This document shows, piece after piece, positions 17,921 to 27,335 of a stretch of 64,000 nt of DNA. The stretch covers positions 1-64,000 of the forward strand of contig JBCCUK010000008.1 of NCBI GenBank assembly GCA_039196965.1, written 5' to 3'. The first letter of the stretch is position 1. Each line of letters starts with the position of its first letter. The position numbers and the translations under genes are program-made. The notes below the pieces were generated by a model, which ran no database searches, was not told the DNA's origin, and saw only the letters and a list, made by a program, of their open reading frames with translations. The DNA comes from CALLCD01 sp039196965. Lineage in GTDB: Bacteria; Pseudomonadota; Alphaproteobacteria; Caulobacterales; Hyphomonadaceae.

Positions 17921-19321
17921 ATGGGTTTGATCGGGCGTCTTACGGGTGCCGCGGTTGCGGCCGCTTTAGTTTTTGCAGGAACTGCGGCAGCACAGAAAAA
18001 GGCGCTGGTCGGTGGAACACTGTTCGATGGGCTTGGTGCAGCACCGGTCTATGACAGCGTCATTCTGATAGACGGGGATCGTATCGAAGATGTCGGTACG
18101 GAGGACAGTCTGCCTGTACCGGAAGGTTATGAGATCATCTCCACCGAAGCGATGACTGTGATGCCGGGCCTCTGGGAGATGCACGCCCATTTGATGCTGA
18201 ACGGTCACTCAAACTATGCCCATTGGGACCGAACCTATCTCAATCGTCTTGGGTCGGAGATTATGCCGGCCTCTGCCGTGCAGCTGCTCCTGGCAGGAGT
18301 AACGACTGCCCGTGACCTCGGAGCGCCGCTTGAGCCGTCCATCTCGGTTAAAACACGAATTGAGAATGGCGAGATACCGGGCCCTCGTTTATTTGTTTCC
18401 GGCCCGTTCATCCAAAAGCAGGCTTATCCGGGGACGGAGGCTTTCCGATGGGGTGTGGATGGCGAGCGGGATGCCCGGCGTAAGGTCAATGAACTTGCCG
18501 ATGCCGGCGTCGATATCATCAAGCTGATCGACCATGATCTTATGACGCGGGACGAAGCTCAGGCCGTTGTCGACACCGCCCACGAGCGCGGCCTGATCGT
18601 TGTCGGGCATTCCCACAAGCCGGATGAAATCCGCATTGGCCTCGAAATCGGCATCGATAACTTCGAACATACGGGGCTGACCACGGCACCGGAATATCCC
18701 GCCGACATCATGGAGGCGCTTAAAGAGCGCACCGCCAAGGGAAGAATCGCTGGCGGGCCGCTTTACTGGACGCCAACCGTCGAGGGCCTCTGGAACTATG
18801 TTGACACGCGTGACAATCCCGAGGAACTCGACACCGATTGCTGGCACCGCGGATTGGAAGCGGACACGATTGCCGACATCAAAGCGTCGATCCAGCACCC
18901 GAACCGCCTCGACTACTTTCAGCTGACGCCAAAGCGAAAGCCAACATTGAAAAGGAAATTCAGCCAGATTCGCGAGGCTGGCGTTGTTCAGTTGATCGGC
19001 ACCGATAGTGGCATCCCCATGAAATTCCATTGCCAGTCCACCTGGAACGAAATTGATGTCTGGACACGGATCATGGGTGTTCCCTTCATGGAAACGCTTC
19101 AGGCCGCGACCTACTGGCCTTCAAAGCTTATGGGCGTCGAGAATGAGTGGGGCACACTTCAACCGGGCCGCTATGCTGATATCATCGCGGTCCATGGCGA
19201 TGTGCAGAAATACCCCGCGCTGCTGCAACGGGTCGACTTCGTTATGAAAGGAGGCATCGTTTACAAGGAAGACGGACAGCCGGTGGAGGAAGCTCTGGCG
19301 GCAATCGGTCCATCGAATTAG
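17921..19321 (+). CDS. Secreted amidohydrolase-family protein
   Basis: This 466-residue protein has a signal peptide (residues 1-25, ending TAAAQ) and an amidohydrolase barrel with metal-binding motifs. The first is MHAH (HxH, near residue 88). The region IIKLIDHD corresponds to the usual Lys or carboxylate bridge, GHSHKPDE and FEHTG supply further histidines, and GTDSG the final Asp. Such periplasmic enzymes hydrolyse C-N bonds, for example in dipeptides or imidazolone-like rings. The substrate is unknown. Ribosome binding site GGAGGAG precedes the ATG. The DoxX gene follows on the same strand after 86 bases. Confidence 0.86.
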   Translation: MGLIGRLTGAAVAAALVFAGTAAAQKKALVGGTLFDGLGAAPVYDSVILIDGDRIEDVGTEDSLPVPEGYEIISTEAMTVMPGLWEMHAHLMLNGHSNYAHWDRTYLNRLGSEIMPASAVQLLLAGVTTARDLGAPLEPSISVKTRIENGEIPGPRLFVSGPFIQKQAYPGTEAFRWGVDGERDARRKVNELADAGVDIIKLIDHDLMTRDEAQAVVDTAHERGLIVVGHSHKPDEIRIGLEIGIDNFEHTGLTTAPEYPADIMEALKERTAKGRIAGGPLYWTPTVEGLWNYVDTRDNPEELDTDCWHRGLEADTIADIKASIQHPNRLDYFQLTPKRKPTLKRKFSQIREAGVVQLIGTDSGIPMKFHCQSTWNEIDVWTRIMGVPFMETLQAATYWPSKLMGVENEWGTLQPGRYADIIAVHGDVQKYPALLQRVDFVMKGGIVYKEDGQPVEEALAAIGPSN

Positions 19322-19407
19322 TATCTGCGTAGAATAAAAGACAGGCGGATGTCGAAGAGCCAAATCTTCTCGGCTTCGACGGCGATTTAAAGGGGGAACT
19401 TTCGACT

Positions 19408-19824
19408 ATGTCACCTGTATTACACGGGACCGGGCGCGTCCTGCTGGCGCTTTATTTCCTCGTACCGGGGATCATGAAAGTCCTTGGATGGTCGGATACG
19501 GTCAGCATGGTTGACCGTCACGACGTGCCTTTCCCTGAAGCGGCCGTGGCTGTCTCAATCATTGCCAATATCGCAGGTGCAATCCTGTTGATAGCGAACC
19601 GCCATGTTCGCCTCACCGCGCTTGGCTTTGTTTTGTACATTATTCTCGTGAATGCGCTTCTCCATGATTTCTGGAACTTCGAAGGCATTGAGGCGGCTCA
19701 CGAACTTCAGAACTTCATCAAGAATCTGGGCATCCTGGCGGGACTGCTCGTTTTGGCGGGGGCAAGCCCCAAGAGATCCCTAAGTATCGGCACACTGTTT
19801 CAGCGGGATCCGACTCTGGCGTAA
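19408..19824 (+). CDS. DoxX-family membrane protein
   Basis: This 138-residue protein has four predicted membrane helices and the DoxX opening GRVLLALYFLVPGIMKVLG, followed by the charged loop and the conserved ALGFVLYIILVNALLHDFW. DoxX-like proteins are associated with quinone or redox functions, but the exact role is usually unknown. A strong ribosome binding site (AAGGGGGAA) precedes the ATG. The stop TAA is followed at once by the GGGAGGAGG that would serve the next gene. Confidence 0.82.
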   Translation: MSPVLHGTGRVLLALYFLVPGIMKVLGWSDTVSMVDRHDVPFPEAAVAVSIIANIAGAILLIANRHVRLTALGFVLYIILVNALLHDFWNFEGIEAAHELQNFIKNLGILAGLLVLAGASPKRSLSIGTLFQRDPTLA

Positions 19825-19859
19825 GGGAGGAGGCGACGTCTGAGGCCTATGATATTGCC

Positions 19860-20966
19860 GTGATTGGCATGGGTGCGATGGGGGCGGCCACCCTGGCGGC
19901 GCTTTCAGACAGCGGCCTCAAAATTCTTGGCATAGACCAGTTCTCTCCACCCCACGATCAGGGCAGCTCCCACGGAGAAACGCGCCTCCTCAGAACGGCC
20001 TATGCCGAGGACGAGGCGTATGTGCCTCTGGTAAAACGCGCCATCGAGTTATGGCGGCGATATGAGGCGCTTACGGGCGATGTTTTGTTCGATCAGACTG
20101 GCGTGGTCTACGCCGCCCGTGAGCCCTCTGAACTGTTGACGAGCATAAGAACCGCTTCGGTCATGCATAACGTTCCTATCGAAACCATATCTCCTGCCGA
20201 GCGGCCGGGCTTCATGCCGCAATTGTCCGTACCCGACGACTGGACCGTGATTTACGAGCCGGATGGCGGCTTCGTCCATGCCGAGCGGACAATATCGGCC
20301 ATGTTGGGTGTCGCATTAAACCGGGGAGTTATGCTCATTCAAAATGCTTCTGTACAGATGATTTCCAGAGATGGATCGGCCTACCGCATCGCGACACCTG
20401 AGCGAGACTATCATGCAGAAAAGCTAATGCTCTGTGCCGGAGCCTGGATCACCAATCTGGTTCCGGAGCTTAGCGAGCATATTCACTTGCAACGCCGGGT
20501 GTTGCATTGGTTTCACTGTGCGCCCGACAGCTTCACCCAAGCGAGCGGGTTCAAGCCTTTCTGCGTCGCCGACAGCGATCGATGGATCTATGGCTTTCCC
20601 GATGTCACAGGCGGTCAGATCAAGGTTGCTGACCACCATGCCAGCGAGGATCTGGAGGCGATCGAAGTCATCAATAGAGATACGGCAGATGAAGATTTCA
20701 GCGCCTTGGCAGACATCGTCGAGAGAGCGTTTCCGACGCTCGGCCCCATGGCAGCTTCGAAAGTCTGTGTTTACACGATGTCGCCCGACGAGCATTTCAT
20801 TCTTGGAGAATGTCCGGGAAGAGAGGGGGTTTACATCGTAACCGGATTTTCTGGACACGGATTTAAGTTTGCTCCGGCGATAGGGGAGCTGATGGCCAGC
20901 ATGATAACGGATGCCAGCTTCCAGCTGCCGTATCCAATGCTCTCCATAGATCGCTATTTTAATTAG
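19860..20966 (+). CDS. solA: FAD-dependent oxidase, SolA/sarcosine oxidase-like
   Basis: This flavoprotein resembles N-methyl-L-tryptophan oxidase and monomeric sarcosine oxidase, which oxidise N-methyl amino acids to release formaldehyde and hydrogen peroxide. The FAD-binding GMGAMG, SSHGETRLLRTAY, and the C-terminal GFSGHGFKFAPAIGE (flavin-linkage region of the family) are present. The listed start GTG 19860 cuts off the first beta-strand: the in-frame codons just upstream encode YDIA before VIGMGAMG. No ATG, GTG or TTG exists further upstream in frame after the DoxX stop; an ACG at 19836 behind GGGAGGAGG is a candidate unusual start. It converges with cysS. Confidence 0.82.
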   Translation: MIGMGAMGAATLAALSDSGLKILGIDQFSPPHDQGSSHGETRLLRTAYAEDEAYVPLVKRAIELWRRYEALTGDVLFDQTGVVYAAREPSELLTSIRTASVMHNVPIETISPAERPGFMPQLSVPDDWTVIYEPDGGFVHAERTISAMLGVALNRGVMLIQNASVQMISRDGSAYRIATPERDYHAEKLMLCAGAWITNLVPELSEHIHLQRRVLHWFHCAPDSFTQASGFKPFCVADSDRWIYGFPDVTGGQIKVADHHASEDLEAIEVINRDTADEDFSALADIVERAFPTLGPMAASKVCVYTMSPDEHFILGECPGREGVYIVTGFSGHGFKFAPAIGELMASMITDASFQLPYPMLSIDRYFN

Positions 20967-20969
20967 CCC

Positions 20970-22352
20970 TCAGGTTCGACGCCAGGTTGCGCCGTCCGGA
21001 CCATCCATGATTTCAATGCCCTCTGTCGCAAGCTCATCGCGGATACGGTCAGCCTCTCCCCAATTCTTCTCGGCTCGGGCAGTATCCCTTGCCGCTACAA
21101 GAGTATCGATCCGGGCCGTATCGTCCGTATCGGTTCCTTTTTCCCATTCGTCGGGGGTCGATTGAAGAAGACCGAGAAGCTCGCCAGCAGCGAGAAGATT
21201 TGCTTTGCCATTAGCCATGGCGGCCTTGTCGTCATTATCGGCTGCGGTGTTTGCGGCCGTTGCCAGAGCCGAAAGCGCGGCCAGTGCTTCTGGAGTGTTC
21301 AGATCATCCCTTAGGGCGGCGATCACACCGTCAATATCCGGAGCGGTCTCCGATACATCCCATACGCGGCGAAGTGCACCATATATCCTGTCGAGCGTGG
21401 TCTTCGCTTGCGTCAACAGGTCCGTCGTCCAGTCCAGCGGCGCGCGATAGTGGCCAGACAACATGGCAAAGCGGATCACCTCGCCATCCCAGTGCTCCAG
21501 CAAATCCTTCAACAGGACCACATTGCCAAGGGATTTCGACATTTTCTCACCGGCCATATCGAGAAATCCGTTGTGCATCCAGTAACGGGCCATGGCCGCG
21601 CCGTGTGCACACTCCGACTGGGCGATCTCGTTTTCATGATGTGGGAATTGTAGATCGATGCCACCGCCATGGATATCGATGGTGGTGCCGAGTTGCTTTG
21701 CCGCCATGGCCGAGCACTCTATATGCCAGCCCGGCCGTCCGCGGCCCCAGGGGCTCTCCCAGATCGCGTCTTCCGGTTCGCCCTCCTTGGCAAATTTCCA
21801 GAGCGCAAAATCCGACGGATCTCGCTTTTCTTCTTCCACGGCGACCCGTGCGCCAGCCTCATTGTCATCTGCCTTGCGGCCCGATAGCCGGCCATAGGTG
21901 TCCATGCTCGGAACGTGGAACCAGACGCTGGACATGCCGACATAGGCATGACCTTTTTCGACCAGCCCGGCGATGATCTCGATCATCTCGTCGATATGGC
22001 TCGTCGCCCAGGGTTCTAGCGTTGGGGGCAGGGCGTTCACCGCGGCGGCTTCGGTGTTGTATATCTCGGCGTATTTCTGCGTCACGGAAGCTATGCTCGT
22101 GCCGGACGCTTCTGCGGCGGCGATTATTTTGTCTTCCACATCGGTAATATTCCTGGCGTAGACAACGGCCTCATTTCCGTAGGTCGCGCGCAGCAGACGG
22201 AACAGCGTGTCGAACACAATGACAGGCCGAAAATTGCCAATATGAGCATGGTTATAAACCGTCGGTCCGCAGACATACAACGTCACCCGAGCGGGGTCCT
22301 GCGGTACAAATTCCTGCTTTTCGCGGGCGATGGAATTGTAGATTTTCAGCAT
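20970..22352 (-). CDS. cysS: Cysteinyl-tRNA synthetase
   Basis: This 460-residue class I synthetase charges tRNA-Cys. The zinc/nucleotide region YVCGPTVYNHAHIGN (HIGN in place of HIGH) is near residue 27. GWHIECSAMAAKQLG supplies another zinc ligand and DLQFPHHENEIAQSE gives the His-His-Glu ligands. The KMSKS loop is GEKMSKSLGN. The C-terminal anticodon-binding helices are complete. It ends three bases from the convergent oxidase gene. An essential housekeeping gene with no anomaly. Confidence 0.97.
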   Translation of the reverse strand: MLKIYNSIAREKQEFVPQDPARVTLYVCGPTVYNHAHIGNFRPVIVFDTLFRLLRATYGNEAVVYARNITDVEDKIIAAAEASGTSIASVTQKYAEIYNTEAAAVNALPPTLEPWATSHIDEMIEIIAGLVEKGHAYVGMSSVWFHVPSMDTYGRLSGRKADDNEAGARVAVEEEKRDPSDFALWKFAKEGEPEDAIWESPWGRGRPGWHIECSAMAAKQLGTTIDIHGGGIDLQFPHHENEIAQSECAHGAAMARYWMHNGFLDMAGEKMSKSLGNVVLLKDLLEHWDGEVIRFAMLSGHYRAPLDWTTDLLTQAKTTLDRIYGALRRVWDVSETAPDIDGVIAALRDDLNTPEALAALSALATAANTAADNDDKAAMANGKANLLAAGELLGLLQSTPDEWEKGTDTDDTARIDTLVAARDTARAEKNWGEADRIRDELATEGIEIMDGPDGATWRRT

Positions 22353-22573
22353 TTTTCCGTCCGGCGACCCTGTATTGACGGGCTTTTGCAGGAATCCAAA
22401 CCAAATGTCATCGGAAAAAAATTGGAAAGTTCAGCGCCACCGGCTTATATTGCTCCCATCGCCCTGAGGGTAACAACTCGGGCGGGCGTTAAGTCCGGGC
22501 TATTTTGGAGGGGTGACTTACCCGCCATTTCGCCTCGGCTCGACCCTCGTCCCTCAGTACAGGAACTCCCGGC

Positions 22574-23188
22574 ATGGATGCCATAACCAAGAAGACTGAA
22601 ATCGTGCGCGCGGATATTGTAAAGCGGCCCTCCAGAGAGGAAGCGGAAGAGGCTGTGCGCACACTGCTCGCATGGGCAGGAGATGATCCGGCCCGCGAAG
22701 GTTTGCTGGACACGCCGAAACGCGTGGTCAAAGCCTATGAGGAGTGGTTTCAGGGGTATAATGAAGACCCGGTAAAATACCTCTCCCGTACCTTCGATGA
22801 TGTGCAGGGTTATGATGATATTGTCATGCTGCGCGAGATTGATGTGGAGTCTCACTGCGAGCACCACATGGCTCCTTTCCTCGGCACCGCCTATGTCGCC
22901 TATATGCCGACCCAGGCTGTGGTCGGAATTTCGAAGCTCGCCCGTGTTGTGGAGATCTATGCCAAACGTCTCCAGACGCAGGAGACCATGACGGCGCAGA
23001 TCTGCGACGCCATTACGGAGAGCCTGGCTCCTGCCGGTGTGGCTGTCCTGATCGATGCTGTGCACCAGTGCATGACCACGCGTGGTGTGCACCATCCGAA
23101 TGTGTCGACGATCACCACCCAGTTCACCGGCGTTTTCAAAACCGACAAGGATATGCGCGACCGCTTCCTGCGTCTCGCCGGCCGGTAA
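22574..23188 (+). CDS. folE: GTP cyclohydrolase I
   Basis: This 204-residue enzyme makes dihydroneopterin triphosphate from GTP, the first step of folate synthesis. The zinc-binding motifs VESHCEHHMAPF and HQCMTTRGVHHP and the central VGISKLARVVEIYAKRLQTQE are intact, so it is the zinc-dependent type IA enzyme. The length is normal. It is divergent from cysS and ends before a strong bidirectional terminator at 23224. Confidence 0.97.
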   Translation: MDAITKKTEIVRADIVKRPSREEAEEAVRTLLAWAGDDPAREGLLDTPKRVVKAYEEWFQGYNEDPVKYLSRTFDDVQGYDDIVMLREIDVESHCEHHMAPFLGTAYVAYMPTQAVVGISKLARVVEIYAKRLQTQETMTAQICDAITESLAPAGVAVLIDAVHQCMTTRGVHHPNVSTITTQFTGVFKTDKDMRDRFLRLAGR

Positions 23189-23223
23189 CACGCCGCTGGG
23201 TAAACCAGTCACTTGGAATAGAG

Positions 23224-23257
23224 AAAGCCCGTCTGCTGATCGCAAACGGGCTTTTTT
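23224..23257. terminator. Bidirectional terminator between folE and TonB receptor gene
   Basis: A 9-bp stem AAAGCCCGT / ACGGGCTTT with a 13-base loop is followed by a T-run on the plus strand and preceded by an A-run on the same strand. It can end both folE and the convergent receptor gene. Confidence 0.85.
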
Positions 23258-23278
23258 CAGTTCTGATTGTCAGAGTCC

Positions 23279-25786
23279 CTAGAACTCTGCCCGGAAGTTG
23301 ACGCCGACATAACGATCGGCTTCGCGGGGGATCTGGAACCGGAACACGTCACCGGAATTCGTGGTAACGAAGCTCTCATCGAGCAGATTGTTGACGATAA
23401 ACGTCAGGCGGTACCGCTCCTGATATTCCACGCCAACGCTGAGATTCCAGAGATTGTAATCCGGCAGAAGGCTTTGCGGTGGGATCGGGAACAGGGCTTC
23501 TGGATCGCCGCCTGGAAGCAGGCTTTCCTGCTCATCCACATGGCTGAATGTCGTATTCAGGAAAACGGCATACTGATCTGTCAGCGGATAATAGATATCC
23601 GCCCCAAATGTGTAGTTCACGTCCGGCGAGAAGAGGAGATCCTGGCCGGTGAAGATGCCGCCCGGAAATTCCGGTTCGCCTGTGGTCGGATCAAGTGGTG
23701 AGTTGAACTCTCGGATTTCCGCATCGTTCAGAGACACCGCGCCGGTCAGGGTCAGCCAGTCGAAGGGAGCCCAGCTCGTATCAATCTCGATGCCCTGTGT
23801 ACGGACATCACCGGCATTGGTCAGGCGAGTGATGGTCACACCGGTTGACGTATCAAAGGCATTCGCCTGGAAGCCCTCAATATCGGTCGTGTACAGCGCG
23901 ATATTGAACGCGAAATTGGAAATCGCATATTTCCAACCAATCTCGAAGGAGTCCGACGTCTCCGGATCAATCGGTGCCGTGTCGAGCGTGCCCTGATTGA
24001 AGAATACATTGAAGGCCGGGCCTTTGTATCCCTGTGCATAGCTGAAATAGGTGTTGCCCAAGTTCCGCCCGCCGAACAGGATATCTCCGATCTCGGCGCT
24101 GAAGCCGGTTCTGATGGAGAAATCGTTTTCGTCGGTTGAGCCTGTGAAGGCTGGGACATCGACGAGTATCGGGTTACCGTCAGCATCCAACTCACCCGTC
24201 GGAACATCCGTATTCGGAACAGCAAAGCCGCCGGTTGCAAATGGGAACTGACCATTTGGCAGGTCAGGCCGTACGCCTACGCCCTGGCGGCCGAAGGGGT
24301 CATTGTTGATCCGGCTGTTGATGAAGTCGACTTCGTCCCGTGTCCAGCGCGCGCCGAAAAAGACGTTCAGGCCATCCAAAACATCATAATCGACATTGCC
24401 GAAGACGGCGAAGTTGTCGAAATCGACATTGGCGAAATTTGTCGCCGAGACGATGTCATTTGCATTACAGGTCAGTCCGGGATTGGCATCCAGAATAGCC
24501 TGGTTCTGCCCGCCATTGTTCTGACAGCTGGCGTCCCGGGTGAAATCGCTCTCTATCGAAAGATCGAAGTAATAGCCGCCAAACTGATAATTGACCGGTG
24601 AGTCCGCTGGCGACTGTATGCGAAGTTCCTGGCTGAACTGGCTATTGTCGCGCGTCCCGACATCGTGGAGCAGAAACCCGACATCGCCGAAATTCACAGG
24701 CAAAGCTTCAAAACCATCCTGAGAAGTGAAGTCGCCTTCGCGGAATTCGGTGTTCGACCATTCCCGGAAGGAGGTGATCGAGGTGACCGTATGTCCGCCG
24801 AGAACGTCCTTTTCAACGTTTAATGCGAAGGCATCGAAATTGTTGATCGTCCGGGTTTCGAAATCCTGATCGATGACGCGTGTGTCGAGCTGAATGTCCG
24901 CGACGGGCCGCGTGCCGTCGCCCGGATCGACGATGCCCACCCCGCCTGGAGGGGCAAGGGAATCAGCAAAGCGTGCATTATTTGCCGCAAGGGCTGGAAT
25001 GTCCGCACAGCAATCATCGTCGGTCTCATTATGTTCATAGGTGAACAGCGCGCGGGTCGTATCGTCCGGCTCCCAGAGCACCTGGAGGCGTCCACCCCAG
25101 CGATCATAGCCGTTGACGTCGCGATTGTTGGCCAGATTGCGGATAAAGCCGTCAAACTCTGACCGGCTCACCGTCAGGCTGGCGGCGACCGTGTCCGTGA
25201 TCGGCCCGGAGACCCGGCCTTTCACCTGATATTCCTCATCCTCGAAATAGGACGCTGATACATAACCGCCCCACTCATCCTGGTTCGGGGCCTGGGTGAC
25301 GATATTAACGACGCCTGCCGAGGCGTTCTTTCCGAAGAAGGTGCCCTGGGGCCCGCGCAGCACTTCGATACGTTCGATATCGTAGAGGTCGCCGAAGGCC
25401 TGGCCGGATCTTCCGAGAACGACGCCGTCGACCACGGTGGCCACACTTGGTTCAGCTGCATCGGAGAATGAAATCGTGCCGATGCCGCGAATGGTGATCG
25501 CTGAGTTGGCATTGGTTGATCCCTTCCGGAAGCTCACCGACGGGATCAGCGTTGTCAGGCTTTCCAGATTGTTGCTCGGAAAGGCGGCTTCGATGGCATC
25601 GCCCCCAAGCACGCTGACGGCAATCGGAACATCTTGAAGGCTCTGTTCGGTCTTCTGCGAGGTTACGGTGATCTCGTTCAGCGTCATGCGGCGGTCTTCG
25701 CCCGCCTCGTCTGCTTCCTGAGATATTGCAACCGGCATGATCAGGGCGCTGGCACAAACCGATGCCATGGCTAGTCTTTTCAGCAT
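23279..25786 (-). CDS. TonB-dependent outer membrane receptor
   Basis: This 835-residue receptor imports a nutrient or siderophore-like compound across the outer membrane using TonB energy. After a signal peptide (MLKRLAMASVCASALIMPVA) comes a TonB-box-like segment (LNEITVTSQK). The plug follows (DVPIAVSVLGGDAI, IRGIGTISFSDAAEP, VLRGPQGTFFGKNASAGVVN), then a 22-strand barrel ending in the aromatic final strand (VGVNFRAEF). The start at 25786 is chosen because AGGAGGGAGG stands just upstream; longer frames have none. The plug style is that of the large receptor families in marine Alphaproteobacteria and Sphingomonads. The ligand is unknown. Confidence 0.93.
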   Translation of the reverse strand: MLKRLAMASVCASALIMPVAISQEADEAGEDRRMTLNEITVTSQKTEQSLQDVPIAVSVLGGDAIEAAFPSNNLESLTTLIPSVSFRKGSTNANSAITIRGIGTISFSDAAEPSVATVVDGVVLGRSGQAFGDLYDIERIEVLRGPQGTFFGKNASAGVVNIVTQAPNQDEWGGYVSASYFEDEEYQVKGRVSGPITDTVAASLTVSRSEFDGFIRNLANNRDVNGYDRWGGRLQVLWEPDDTTRALFTYEHNETDDDCCADIPALAANNARFADSLAPPGGVGIVDPGDGTRPVADIQLDTRVIDQDFETRTINNFDAFALNVEKDVLGGHTVTSITSFREWSNTEFREGDFTSQDGFEALPVNFGDVGFLLHDVGTRDNSQFSQELRIQSPADSPVNYQFGGYYFDLSIESDFTRDASCQNNGGQNQAILDANPGLTCNANDIVSATNFANVDFDNFAVFGNVDYDVLDGLNVFFGARWTRDEVDFINSRINNDPFGRQGVGVRPDLPNGQFPFATGGFAVPNTDVPTGELDADGNPILVDVPAFTGSTDENDFSIRTGFSAEIGDILFGGRNLGNTYFSYAQGYKGPAFNVFFNQGTLDTAPIDPETSDSFEIGWKYAISNFAFNIALYTTDIEGFQANAFDTSTGVTITRLTNAGDVRTQGIEIDTSWAPFDWLTLTGAVSLNDAEIREFNSPLDPTTGEPEFPGGIFTGQDLLFSPDVNYTFGADIYYPLTDQYAVFLNTTFSHVDEQESLLPGGDPEALFPIPPQSLLPDYNLWNLSVGVEYQERYRLTFIVNNLLDESFVTTNSGDVFRFQIPREADRYVGVNFRAEF

Positions 25787-25907
25787 TACTGCCTCCCTCC
25801 TATTTTCGGGGGAAGCTGTCACAAAATAGGCATGTGATCCACAGGTTGGCCAAATAGAAGGCAAATTCTACTGAAGAGCGTGACATTTCTGTCAGTATGG
25901 ATGCGCA

Positions 25908-27152
25908 CTAGGCGGGTGCGACCATGGACATCAGGGTCGCACAGAGGATCGCGCCATAGGTGCCGAGTGCATAGCCGAGCACGGCGAGTAGGACGCCAAC
26001 GGGCGCAAGGGCGGGGTGGAAAGCAGCTGCCAGAACGGGAGCTGACGCGGCACCGCCGACATTCGCTTTTGACCCAACCGCGATGAAGAAAAACGGCGCG
26101 CGGATGATCTTTGCCACGATGAAAAGCAGGATGGTGTGAAACAGCATCCAGATGATCCCCATGACAAACAGAAGCGGCTGTTCGGTGATCGCCAGAATGT
26201 CCATCCGCGTGCCAATCACCGTGACGAGGAGGAAGATGAACACCGTTCCGAGCTTCGACGCGCCGGCCCCTTCTAGGCTGCGCGCCCTTGTGAAGCTCGC
26301 TCCAAGGCCAATGGTTGTGGCGGTCACAACGACCCAGAAAAAACCACTGGAGAGAATCGTATTCGCCGTAGCCTCAATGCCTGAGAAATAGCCCCCGACG
26401 ACCATCGATGTCAGATGCGAAACGCCGGTTCCGCCAATGGCGAGCGCGGTCAGATACATGAGATCATTGGCCGATGCGGGACGGGCGACCTCTGCGGTAT
26501 AGTTCGCCATCCTGTCGCGCAGCCGGTCAATCGCCGATGTGTCGGCTTTCAGCCAGGCGTCAAAGGGTTTCGGATTGCCCGCCCCGAACAACAGGAAGGC
26601 CATCCAGATATTTGCGACAACGATATCCACCGCCACCATGGCCGAGTACTTCGCCGGATTATACCCATAGATCTCCAGCATCGCGGTCTGGTTTGCCCCG
26701 CCGCCGATCCAACTCCCGGCGAGCGTTGCCATGCCGCGCCAGACCGCATCTGGTCCCGCCCCGCCCACCGTCTCTGGACTGAAGGTCGACATGATCAGGA
26801 TCGAGATCGGGCCGCCAAGGACAATCCCGACCGTTGCTGTAAAGAACATGATGAGCGCCTTGGAACCAAGACCGGTGATGGCTTTCAAATCGATTGAAAG
26901 CGTAAGGAGAATGAGGCTCGCAGGCAGGAAATAATCCCGTGCCACAGGCCAGAGATTGGACGTATCATCGGAGGCGGAATGGATCAGGCCGAATGTCGCC
27001 ATCAGCGATGGGATCAGATAGCACATCAGGATGGTCGGGAAGATCGTGTAGAACTTGTCCCAGACGCCGCCGCGGCTTTTGGTATAGAAAACAAGCCCCA
27101 GTACAATCGCCAGCAGTCCCAGAACGACAGCGTCATTAGTGATTATTGGCAT
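25908..27152 (-). CDS. DUF819-family membrane protein
   Basis: This 414-residue integral membrane protein has about ten to twelve helices. It matches the DUF819 (YjcL-like) family, with IFPTILMCYLIPSLMATFG, AGSWIGGGANQTAMLEIYG and VGSKANVGGAASAPVLAAAF, the last two being glycine-rich loops typical of the family. The family is related to small-molecule permeases, but its substrate is not established. The start is ATG 27152, preceded by GGGGG; a TTG four codons earlier is possible. It follows the TonB receptor gene region on the same strand but is separated by 121 bases. Confidence 0.83.
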   Translation of the reverse strand: MPIITNDAVVLGLLAIVLGLVFYTKSRGGVWDKFYTIFPTILMCYLIPSLMATFGLIHSASDDTSNLWPVARDYFLPASLILLTLSIDLKAITGLGSKALIMFFTATVGIVLGGPISILIMSTFSPETVGGAGPDAVWRGMATLAGSWIGGGANQTAMLEIYGYNPAKYSAMVAVDIVVANIWMAFLLFGAGNPKPFDAWLKADTSAIDRLRDRMANYTAEVARPASANDLMYLTALAIGGTGVSHLTSMVVGGYFSGIEATANTILSSGFFWVVVTATTIGLGASFTRARSLEGAGASKLGTVFIFLLVTVIGTRMDILAITEQPLLFVMGIIWMLFHTILLFIVAKIIRAPFFFIAVGSKANVGGAASAPVLAAAFHPALAPVGVLLAVLGYALGTYGAILCATLMSMVAPA

Positions 27153-27335
27153 CCAAACCCCCAAAAGCTCGCAGCAAAGCGTAAGCCGATCTTTCTGCTC
27201 CGGTAAACACCGCGTCTCAGCTAGCTGAATAACGGCGTGCCACCACCTTACCCAGGGTCAATAATTGTCTGGATTGACAGGCCTTTGCAGGCGGTTTCCT
27301 ATGATGTCCAAAAAGATATTCGGGAGTCCTATGCC

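Noticed and set aside
22445..23245. 266-codon frame on the minus strand opposite folE
   Set aside because: It covers the folE gene, which has all catalytic motifs; the frame has no ribosome site and no family features.
27275..27306. TTGACA and TATGAT upstream of the nitronate monooxygenase gene as a promoter
   Set aside because: The spacing is 20 bases, too long for a normal sigma-70 promoter.
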